From assembly GCA_029945375.1 (NCBI GenBank), contig CM057058.1, forward strand, positions 1,178,001 to 1,242,000: a stretch of 64,000 bases of DNA. The letters are read 5' to 3'. This document shows, in pieces, positions 27,655 through 37,246 of this stretch. Position 1 is the stretch's first letter, and each line of letters begins with the position of its first letter. The translations under genes and the position numbers were made by a program. Source of the DNA: Agaricus subrufescens. Its lineage: Eukaryota; Basidiomycota; Agaricomycetes; Agaricales; Agaricaceae. The notes under the pieces were generated by a model, which made no database searches, was not told the DNA's origin, and saw nothing but the letters and a program-made list of their open reading frames with translations.

Positions 27655-28532
27655 TTAAGCTTCACGTGGAAGACTTTCGTATTTGCCTTTAGGGTCCAAA
27701 CAAAGCACAAGTTTGTTCTTCCCCATAGCACTACTCGAACTTGAAATTTCCTTTCCAGCGCCGTGAAGATGGATGTCTTCCGCCAGAGAGGACTCTGCTC
27801 GAAGCAATGATGAACCAGTGACGATACGCCCCAATGAGGTACTGTTGAGAACATTGTTTATGTAGGAAAAGCGGAGTTTGCGTGCAAGAAGGAGTGCGAG
27901 AGTAAAGAGGACTGATGGAGCCCAAATGATGAAGATGATGAAACCAGGGATAGCGTAAGGCAGATCATAAGCGAGTGATGGTTGATAGCGGCGTACTACA
28001 ATGGTCGGTGTCGTCATGGTTCCAAGAACATTATTCGCCATGAAGTCGCTCCATATGGTTACGAATCTGAGCTGGGCCCAGAAAGGAATCACTCTTGACG
28101 AGTGACTCGAACTTTGCCCTGAGCATTGTAAAGTCGTAATCACCGCTATAGAGTTTTCCTAAATCACTTAATATGAAGTTAGGGTCATATACCATGGACC
28201 AAGCGGCGGTATGCGTAGCCTGAGGTGTTCCTGGATAAAGTATTGCCCCAAATTGACCCATACTTCCGGCTGGCGGATAAAAGCTGTCGGAACGTGTGGA
28301 CCAGATCGATGAATCATGTTCGAACTCGTCATCAACCCTACCCCACAACAAATCGATGCCACCAATAGTGAGATTCGACTTTGTACGCCCCAAAGGTAAG
28401 GCACAGCCGATGACCGATGGGTTATCCGTGAGCTACGAGAGAGGCGGAGAGCGTCACCTGCAAGAACGTGATGATGGCATTGATAATGGTAGTCGCTTGC
28501 ACAACCGATATGGTCGACACGATTAAGACCAT
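27655..28532 (-). pseudogene. Deleted and frameshifted copy of the membrane glycoprotein
   Basis: The start is intact and matches the family (MVLIVSTISVVQATTIIN), through the first membrane segment to SASLVAHG, where an in-frame stop follows. The next recognisable sequence corresponds to the distal ectodomain (GGIDLLWGRVDDEFE), so about 400 residues, or 1.2 kb, are missing between. Near 28051-28060 a further frameshift separates FLGPAQIRN from IWSDFMANNVLG; paralogues read through as RNIIWTD. The third membrane segment (YAIPGFIIFIIWAPSVLF) and the NSTSLGRI tail remain. Clearly non-functional as a full protein; a short C-terminal product is possible but unlikely. Confidence 0.85.
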
Positions 28533-28923
28533 GTTTTACCCCCTGCCGTCAGAGTCAGCTTTAGATTACCTGAGAAATTATGCTTAAGGCTGACTCACTG
28601 TGGATGGAGCTTGCTTAGCCTCGGCTAGGTTGATTCTGAGAGTTTACGAACAACCTCGTAGGACAGGTGAGGGAAAGAGCGAATAGTTCATCATCCCTGA
28701 AAACATTTTCGAATATGTTGCAAGACCTGGTTGCTGTGATGGACCGTCCCTGGAAGTGCTCGTGATCACAGCAGGTACAAACAAGGTGAAAGGGCAGCGG
28801 AAAGAGTATCCGATAACGTCCGACTGGATATACATATGTAACTCATGGTAGATAAACACTTTTGTCTCTTACAAGCGAATTCATGTGAGAAAGCCTGAAG
28901 AGATCGGTTGATCTGACTGCACA
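28533..28923. other. Flank between pseudogene and retrotransposon
   Basis: About 390 bp with no gene seen; ends at the 13-bp target-site duplication. Confidence 0.5.
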
Positions 28924-28936
28924 GATTTCAGGCGAG
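28924..28936. repeat. Target-site duplication, left copy
   Basis: GATTTCAGGCGAG, identical to 36693-36705. The flanking bases differ, so the duplication is 13 bp. It abuts the poly-T run that marks the 3' end of the minus-strand LINE. Confidence 0.92.
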
Positions 28937-29413
28937 TTTTTTTTTTTTTTTTTTGTTTTTTTTAAATCACATTTTATTAAGCGCTGACCGTTCGCGTAGC
29001 GCTCCTGGCCGGAGGCCAGGAAAAAGGTGGTAAAAACAAAACGCCGAACAACAAAAGTGAGAAAAATAAATGAAAACAAAACCCCGGAGCGCACGAATCT
29101 ATGGGATAAGACAAGTGCCCCAAGCGACATGAGAGAAGCTGAGGCTAGAAAATGAGTACGATGAGAGTCTGGAAAAGGGACTTAGCATATAAATACAGGA
29201 CCGTATCATGAGACGCATGAACAGAAAGAAGGAAGAGAAGGGAAGCCGAGATATCAAACCGGGAACCGAAACAGGGTCTGAGCATGCTCAGGGGGATCCA
29301 GGACGGTTAGGAACCGATTACCGTTACAGGACCTGAATAAGTTTGGCACGGCCCGAAGACCGCCAAGCCAATAGGGACTTTGCTCAACCGCCCTATTCGC
29401 AACTTGGTAAAGC

Positions 29414-32400
29414 CTAAGCCTCAGGGTTGCCGCCCCTAGCTTCTTGGTAGTGATGATAATCTGCCAATGGAACGGGGCAGATTTCTATAAGTTCGTTGGA
29501 GTGTACAATGGTGACGGGGATGAAGAGTTGGGCGAAAGTAGGGCCCGGCTTCTCGCGTATAAAGATAGGGTCGGAATGAGGGGAGGGTTCTAGGCCTACT
29601 AGACTGTGCCAGTGGTTTTTGAGGTGGTGCATGTGTTCAACGTGGATGTTCCACTTGTCCTCCTCTTTCCTGGGGCATGAGGGGCCTTGGAAAGAGAAGG
29701 CCTTGGGATTGTTGATGAGGAACAGTATGACGTCCTCGATGCGGGTGTAGTCGTGGTCGATGCGTCTGGCGTACCAGGAGCATTCGTTGAGTATGTGGCG
29801 CCTAGTCTCGGGGATGTGACAGTGACCCGGGCATGTGGTGGATGGGGGGGGATCGGTGTTGGCGAAGAACCGTTCTCGGTAACTGCCGATGGGGGCGTGA
29901 TTAGTTGTGGCATGACAAAACCTTGCGTAAAGTTGGGTGGATTTGGCGGCGGAGGTAAAGAAATAGGTTCCCATCCAAGGGCCATTTCCGTGTGTGGTGG
30001 GGGCGAGGGGTTCTTCCGACTCTCCATCCGTCATGGGCAGGAATCTCTTCCCTTTGAAGAACCCCGATTTAGGGTTGTAGAAATCTTGTATCCATTGAGC
30101 GGAAGCTTCCTTTTCGATGGCGAGGTGGCGTTTTTGTAGGGTTTGGGAGGGGGGGAAGACCGTTTTGCGGTCGAAAGAAGCATGTCTTGTGCTAGTGGCG
30201 GTGCGTTTGGCTATACATGGCGTGCATTTGCGTTCAAATGTCTTGTGTTTGCACCTTGGCATGCTAGTGGTGCGGAACCCTGTGATAGTGATGTGAATAT
30301 GGGGGGCGGCTTCTATCAGGTCACTTAGTGCTCCGGCAAGAGCAATGTTAATGGAGCATCCTTTGTGGGACACGCTGTTAAAGATATGTCCCCATAGGAC
30401 AGGGACACATGGTGAAAGGAGTTGGATGTGTCGTATGGTGTGATGGGGATGACTGCGAATGTGTTGTGTAATTTTTGTGATAGCCATGATGGCGGACCAC
30501 GTGTGCGTGTTTGCGATGGACGTCCTTCTTCCTGCAGGTAGGGTGTTAGAGTATATGAGGGAGCCTTTATGGGTGATGGAATAGGCTGAGTGGACGTGAT
30601 TGGGTATGGCAGGATCGGAGGGATCGAACGCGTCTTCTTTTTGTTTCTTGCCAGCCATGACAGCGCATATGGAGTGATGGGCAGGGGTGGATATAATTTT
30701 GGACACGAGCTCGTGATGAGCATCGATTTCATCCTTTGGGGCTTTCAGGGATGAAGGGGGGACGACGAGGGTGAGTTTGTCGTAATGGACATCCATGAAA
30801 CGCTGGCCTGGTGTGGCTTTGGGGTGTGTGGGGTGGAATGTTTCAGCTATAAGGTCGAGGCTGCTGACGTCTAGTGGGGACTTAGTGGTTTTCCTTCTCG
30901 TTTTAGACATCATTTCTAGGCTCTCCGGGTGCAGTTTTGTCCCTTGAGCGATGCACTTGTAGGTGAGGGCGAGGATGGGGTGACCGTGATGAAGCGTGGC
31001 GATCCTGGCCTTGGATTTGTCATGTAATTTTTTGAGGACTATGTGCATGGGCGTGAGTCTGGCCATAGCAAGTGCTCCGCCTGCGGGGGTGGTGGGAAAA
31101 GCCCCAGTAATCCATAGTGATGCGGACCGGTGCATAGCGTTAAAAATTTTGGTATTAGCGACAAACCCGCGGGTACCAGGGCGATACCAACAGCTAAGTC
31201 CATACGTGGCAATGGGGATAACGCACGACATATATAGGAGGCGTTTGTGGATGGGGTTGAGGCCGCGAGCTGAGTTACCTAATATTTTGAGGCATTTTGT
31301 GGCAGAGAACGACCGCGTGGCGTATCTTTTGACGTGGTGTTTAAAGGTGAGAGAGCGGTCGAAGAAGACGCCTAGATATCTCCAGACATCTTTGGGGGTG
31401 AGGGGATGGTCACCTGTGAATGGTTCAACTCCGAGATCTATGGAGGGGTTGGGATCTCCGGGGTTTTTGGCGAAATTGAAAAGCTCGGTTTTGGAGTGTT
31501 CCATAACCAAACCGAATTCTGTGAATAAAGAGGTGATGTAAGTGTATGCATGGACGAGGGATTCATGGGTGCTATGGTAGTCCAAATCTGTAGCTACGAG
31601 AAGTCCGTCGTCGACATAAGATAGAAAAGAGGAAATGGGTTTAATACAGGACTCATCATTCTCGATCCATGAATCTAATAAATGAAAGATTGGAGAAATA
31701 TAGAGTGCAGATAGGATAGGCGATAAAGCGCTTCCTTGTCCGACTCCTACGTTGCAGGCGTATTTTGGGGATTTTTTGTTGTTAATATTATAAGATGTGA
31801 ACCGGTTGACTAGATAGTTACAAAAGAAGGAAGTGACCTGGGGAGGATATCCGAAATGCGTTAGTATGTCACATAGGATAGAATGGTTCAGAGAGGGGAA
31901 AAATTGAGCAATATCGAATGCGAGGACTGACACGACTTGTTTGCAGCTCCAGGCGTTTCTAACAAGGTGAGTTATAGCTACTGCGGCATCTTCTGTGGAT
32001 CACTGGAGAATGCCTCCGGTTTGGCAGGGGTGGATAATATTGTGCGTGATGCCGTCAAACTGTAGGCGGGTGGCGATGACTTTCTCGAATAGCTTTCCTG
32101 TGGTGTTGAGTAGGACAATCGGGCGGAAGGATTTGATCTTGTCGTATGTTGGTTTGTTGGGTTTGGGAATGATGATGGAGTTAGATTCTTTGAAGTGTGA
32201 TGGCCATGAGCCCGTTTTGAAGCACGCATTGCATAGAGATACTAGAGTGGCTGTGAATTCTGGTGACGTCCTGACAAGTCTTTTGAGGATGTGCCACGAG
32301 ATATGATCTGGGCCAGGGGCAGAGTTTTTGGAGCAGCTGTGTAACACGTCAGTGATTTCGAGGGGGGAGAAGGGGTTCCATGTTCGGGGTAGGGGGGTGA

Positions 32401-33791
32401 GGTTCTGTGTGACGCTGTCGAAGGTGACTTTGCGGTCATTAGCAGAGTTAAACGTTTGATGGATAGCATTGAAAAGGGAAGTGTCATCGTTACATGGTTT
32501 ACCATTGGAATCTAGGATAGCTTCCATAGCGGGAAGTTTCCTTTCTCTTGTCCATTCGATAAGGTCCCATGGTCTTTTCTTGTCAACAGCTGTATACTTG
32601 ATTGCTTTGCTGAAGTGGGAGTTTCTTTTCTCTCTTGCCAATTTTCTGAGAGCCGAGTATTTGGCCGGGTCGCGTTTAGAGCCAGGTAGCCGGTTATGTT
32701 TCATGTCGTTGAACGCATTCCTACATTCCTTATCCCACCATTTCTTGGAATGGCGGGATGGCTTAGCCATGACGGCATGAGTGTTCCAAGCATCAGAGAA
32801 GATTTTACCTATGTTTGAAGTGAATGTCTCGAGTTGCTCCGATGTCATCGGAAGGCCATGTGAGATTCTAAGGGAGTTAGTTTTGGCGATGATCTCGTTT
32901 ACAAAGGCGTCTTCTTCCTTAGAAAATCGATCGAGAAACATCTTACCGACAGTGTTGTCTTGTCCCTTGTTCGGAATCTTGATGTGGATAGGATTGTGAT
33001 CAGATCCAAACCTGCTGACGTCATCATTCTGGATGCTGGCTCGGAATCTGGGATCCTCCATAAAGGTAGGGGTGGCGAAGCATAAGTCGATGATGGAGGG
33101 GCAAACCCCTTCGCGTTGATGAGGGATGTGTGTGGGGATGCGGGGATTGTCGAAGTTGGCTCTGAGGATGCCTATAGAGCTTAGGGCATCAATGAGCCTG
33201 GAACTGTAAGCGTTGGGTCTGTGGTGAGCTCTCGCCCCGGGGTCCCATTCTTCGTCCTGGATGTTGAAGTCTCCAGCGCATAGATCTATGGAGGGGAGGG
33301 AGTTGATGTTAGTTTCAAGAAAGGTGAGAGCCACGTGAGTGCGACTGTCAACGTAGATGTTGGTGATGTTAGTGGTTTCTTGAAGACGACCTGGGTGTTT
33401 AATGGTGAGTATGGACACGTCTGGGTGTTTACACACGTCCGATCGGTATTGGGGATTGAGTGAAGCGAGTCTTCTGTTGACGTAAGTAAGGGCCCTAGGG
33501 TGGAATGCTAAGCATCAGTGTTATTGAAGGCGGGAAGGATGGGTATCCATGAGGGGTGAATAGGAGGCCGTAGGCGTCGTCTCCTTCTCTGTTGGTGGTA
33601 GAGGGTTGTGAACGGACCCGTTTCCAGCCTGGTTCCTGAAAGAGAATGATGTCGATGAAGGAAGCGCATCGTTCTAGAGTGAGAGTGGTGTTCTCCCAGC
33701 TCTTGTTAGCATTATAAGACCAGATATTAAATAAAGGGGGGGTGAGGATTCGACTCTCATCCGGGGTGGTGGAATTGTCATGATTAATCAT
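29414..33791 (-). pseudogene. LINE ORF2: endonuclease-reverse transcriptase, broken
   Basis: Starts at 33791, overlapping the ORF1 stop by 8 nt (ATGATTAA). The first 98 codons carry the APE endonuclease start (NIWSYNANKSW, LFQEPGW) and then lose frame near 33500. The next frame holds the rest of the endonuclease (AGDFNIQDEEWDPGA, FGSDHNPI), a linker, and the RT fingers (NSAPGPDHISWHILKRL, SFRPIVLLNTTGKLFEKVI) until TGA at 32000-32002 after GGILQ. The third part (STEDAAVA onward) has FDIAQFFPSLNH, GVGQGSALSPILSALY and the catalytic YVDDG, then a long C-terminus with a weak RNase-H-like region lacking clear acidic residues and a terminal Cys-His cluster (CPGHCHIPETRRHILNEC). Not translatable as one protein here. 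Confidence 0.9.
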
Positions 33792-36592
33792 GGGGGATGA
33801 TAATTCTGTTAGGATCAGAGCCTTTGATGGCAGCTTTTTGGGATGTGATGTGTCTTTCTCTGTCTTCTTCGTTGTGTCTGAAGTGCCACTGGCGGTCGTG
33901 TTGATGCTGTTTATATTCGCATTGTATGTCGAAGGCTAGGTGCTTGCCTCCGCAGTTCACGCATTTGGGCGGATGTTGGCATTCTGGGATGTGGGCGTCT
34001 GTACGTCTGTCAGCACAACATTTGGAGTAAAAGTTATGATTGTCAGTGCTATGGCCATCGCCACACCGAGCGCATTTATAGTGATTGATTCTGCACGCCG
34101 AAGTGCCATGTCGCCATGACCAGCATTTCTGGCACTGAGGAACGAATTCCCTTGGTCTGGCATACTTGATGTGGATGAGTTTACCATTCATGTGGTACGG
34201 TTTGTTTACAATGTGTTTGGTGTTCACTCCGTTTTGAGAGTCCCACACGTCAACAAATACGACAGCAGCGTCTTTTGATCCTCTAGATCTGATGATCCGC
34301 GGGGAGCGAACACACATGAGTCTGTTGAGGTGGGAGTTGCGTCCCATGAATTCGAGAACCTGTTGTCCTGTGAGGACATCTTCATCGCGTCTGCTGAACG
34401 TGGTATTGTAGTAGTCAAATCCTTTGAGAATGAGGTGAGCAGTGGACTGAGGAGTGTATGGTACCATATGGTCGTTGGCGAGCTCTTGATCGCCTAGGAC
34501 GGCGCACTGGAGGGCGAGGCAGATATCCTTGAAATCTCCATCCCTAGGGACAACGTTTAGGTGTAAGTGGAAGGTTTCTCCTATGATCTTTCCGGTTTCG
34601 ACCCGGACTATGCTTTGGATCCCAGACAGGGTGCCGTTCATGCGTTCTGTGACCTGTCCGATGTCGGTGAGGTGAGTGGCATGGAGGATAGAGTCGAGGT
34701 TAAAGATGGCCACCTTGCGGCTAGGTCCCTTGGATATAGCGACCTGTTTGGGAGTGGGGGAGGCTTTTGGGTTAACAGGTTTGGGCAGGGTCTTGATTTT
34801 GGGTGCGGGGATGCGTTCAAGGCCGGAAATAGCCGTTTTCTTTGACTCATTGTCTAGATCAGAAGCTAGGATCTGGGTTAGCAGTTTCTGGGCTTCTGGG
34901 GTGTAAGGCATAGGGGCCGGTTTGGCTGCGTCAGCGTAAGATGACTTTTTCGGAGGGGGAGAAGCTTTTTCGGTTTTACCATGCTTCTCAGAGTGGATCT
35001 TTGCCTGTTCTTTTATGGCCCTTTCTTCCACAGCTTTGGCCGTATCTTCAATCTTCTGTAAAAGGGTAGATTTAACTTTTGTTCCTAGGTGGGACATGTC
35101 CTTGATTGATGACTTAAGGTCGCCAGCCGGTTTGCTGAACGCGGATTTAGTGGCAACGGGTTTGGGGATAGGTTTGGGCAGCCCTATTCTGATGGGGGAG
35201 CGGGACCGGGGGTGTGTTTTGGGGGGGGGGGAAAGGAGCGGGATTCGAAGGGGCAGCCGGAACGCGGGGAGCATGTGCCGGAGCGTTAAGGGGCGGGAAG
35301 TCAGTGTGGTCAACTGGGATAGGGATGGCGGTTTCTTTGGCGGTCGCGGGTTTGGGGGACACATAAGATAGTTCAGTGCGAGCGGGGGACTCCTGTCTGG
35401 TGGGGGCTGGAGTATGGTCTTCTGACGTGTCCATGTGTGTGAAAGGAGGGACTGTTTCTCCTTGCTTTGGGCAGTAAGGTAAGGCATCGGGGGGGCAAGA
35501 ATAGAGTTCTTTAGCCATATTGAGGCCAACTTTGACGTCCGCCCACCTCGTGGTGGGGTATCCCTTGATGAACCTGTAGGCTGGCTCGGCGAATACGTGA
35601 GCGTTGGGAATAAATTCAGGGATGAAGCTGTCATAATAAACAATGAGCTCGGCCCAAAGTGCGTTGATATGGTCCATTTCCTCGATGGAAAAGGCTTTCT
35701 TGAGTGGGGCGGGGGTGGGAGTGGTGGGGCAGGGGATGGCCGGGACATTGATATTGTCCACACCTACTTTGCTAAGCATGATGGAAGTTTCGAATTCTTC
35801 CACCTGTTGCTCACTACTGATTTCAAGAGGATTAGTATTGTTTTCTTGGTCTTGTAAGGCCTGGATCGCCACTAAGGAGGTCCTGGTAACAGCCAGTGAC
35901 CTCGGAGTCTTGTCAATATCTAGAATGAGGTTCTTATTAGTGGGAGGGGTCGTGGGGGCGACGATGGGGGTGAGGGGTCCTCGTGCAGGTGACGGGGACG
36001 GGGCGCGTGATCTACAAGCGTTAGCAAGTGTGTATTTGATTTGCTCATCGGTAAGCTGTTGGAATTCCTCCTCATGTACGAGGTTCCTGAATTCTGCTCG
36101 TATTTCGTTGTCTGTCATTTTGGACAATCGGTCACCTCCACTTTCTCTGGCTTCAGCGATTTCGGATGGGGTAAGAGACTCGTCTGATATTTCGGATACA
36201 GACAGGGACCTATGTGGGTCAGGGATGTATGCGGAAGCGGGCCTAGATCGGCCATGAGGACTGAGTTCAGTTCCCTCGTTGTTAGTAGTACTGTGTGCGA
36301 GGAGGTTGTCCTCGGTGAGTAATGAAGGTGTGCCGCTGGGCACGGGGGTTCTCCTGGCGGGGATGGCAGAAGATGATCGGATACTACTCGCCTTCGATCT
36401 GCTCTTTCTTCCGAGCATTTTGTTCTTGGGATTAAAGCCTTTGTCTGTGAGCTGACTAGCTTGGGCTCTAATGGCGTGTTTAGCTTGCTTGGCAGCAAGG
36501 CGAGTTGCGCGGCATGCGGCGATGGAGTCGAAGTCTGGGGGGAGGGGAGGAGGGGGAGATGGTTGGGAATCTGGAACGCGGGATTCACTCAT
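33784..36592 (-). pseudogene. LINE ORF1: zinc-knuckle nucleic-acid-binding protein, frame-broken
   Basis: Two overlapping frames form one ancestral ORF1. The first runs from ATG at 36592 with a Ser/Pro-rich, arginine-containing head and a helical patch (LTDEQIKYTLANACRSR). The second carries the C-terminal half: a Lys-rich helix region, an RRM-like middle, and three Cys-rich knuckles (CQKC, CARCGDGH, CVNCGGKH) typical of LINE ORF1 or Gag-like proteins. The frames switch at a run of 11 C residues (plus strand 35221-35231). This may be a simple homopolymer slip, a sequencing error, or a programmed shift. ORF1 ends with a stop that overlaps the ORF2 start codon. Confidence 0.88.
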
Positions 36593-36692
36593 GCGGAGGC
36601 TGGTGGGCCTAAAGACACAATGTATTCCTTGCTATGCGCTACTTTTTCACCGGGATGATGAAGGTAAGAGGCAAGAAGGAGGTGATACTTTG

Positions 36693-36705
36693 GATTTCAG
36701 GCGAG
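36693..36705. repeat. Target-site duplication, right copy
   Basis: GATTTCAGGCGAG, identical to the left copy at 28924-28936, at the 5' end of the minus-strand LINE. Confidence 0.92.
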
Positions 36706-37246
36706 TGACACTCGTATTCTGATTATGAAAAGCAGGATAAGGATCTGCTTGCCGTGTGACTGTCCTGTCGTGATTGATTCTGACTTGAAGAAAAATTTAT
36801 TGCCGCGTTTACCGGACGTTTTGAAATCAATACTTATTGTTATCTTTACCAACTGAAGAGCGATTTCTGGGAGCGGGATACTGGGGTTTAAGCAGGGTTG
36901 GGAAGAAGATTGTCAGGGGTTGTTTATGATGGCTGGAGTGGGTTCTCTTGGCACGACCATGACCCCAATGCCAGGACCATGCCACGTGGACCGCATACAT
37001 GTTATAGATCGTTCGGCAGCACTGGTACGGGCAAAACCTCAAGCCTCAGGCCTCAAGCTTGAAGCTTGAAGGTTCAGAATACATCGCTCCATGAAATGGC
37101 ACTGGCGATGACCCAGGACTTTTGAACAAATAGCGTATTATTCTGCTACGGTCCCTATGACTATCGGGCACAGAGGCGCAAGTGACCTAGTTGACGTAAT
37201 GAAGAGGATGTAACCGAGGACAAAAGTTACTTTGCACAAATTCTCA
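36706..37246. other. Flank between LINE and paralogue 3
   Basis: No gene supported. A short palindromic, repetitive stretch of CAAGC/GCTTG units lies near 37040-37070. Confidence 0.45.

Larger units (their letters stand above)
28937..36692 (-). mobile_element. Full-length, decayed LINE (non-LTR) retrotransposon
   Basis: A 7.76-kb element in minus orientation. It begins with a 100-bp 5' UTR, then ORF1 (zinc-knuckle RNA-binding protein) and ORF2 (APE-type endonuclease plus reverse transcriptase), a 3' UTR of about 440 bp and a poly-A tail seen as T-rich sequence at 28937-28965. A perfect 13-bp target-site duplication shows insertion by target-primed reverse transcription. Decay: an 11-base homopolymer splits ORF1, a frameshift splits the endonuclease near 33500, and a TGA stop at 32000-32002 splits ORF2 just before the RT core. 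The two-ORF layout, zinc knuckles and APE endonuclease fit the Tad1/I-like elements common in fungi; I cannot assign the clade firmly. Confidence 0.93.

Noticed and set aside
28937..28965. T-rich run as a transcription terminator
   Set aside because: It sits at the LINE 3' end next to the target duplication and is the reverse complement of its poly-A tail.
29687..30139. 150-codon plus-strand frame inside the LINE
   Set aside because: Gly/Val-rich shadow of the antisense ORF2; no independent coding signal.
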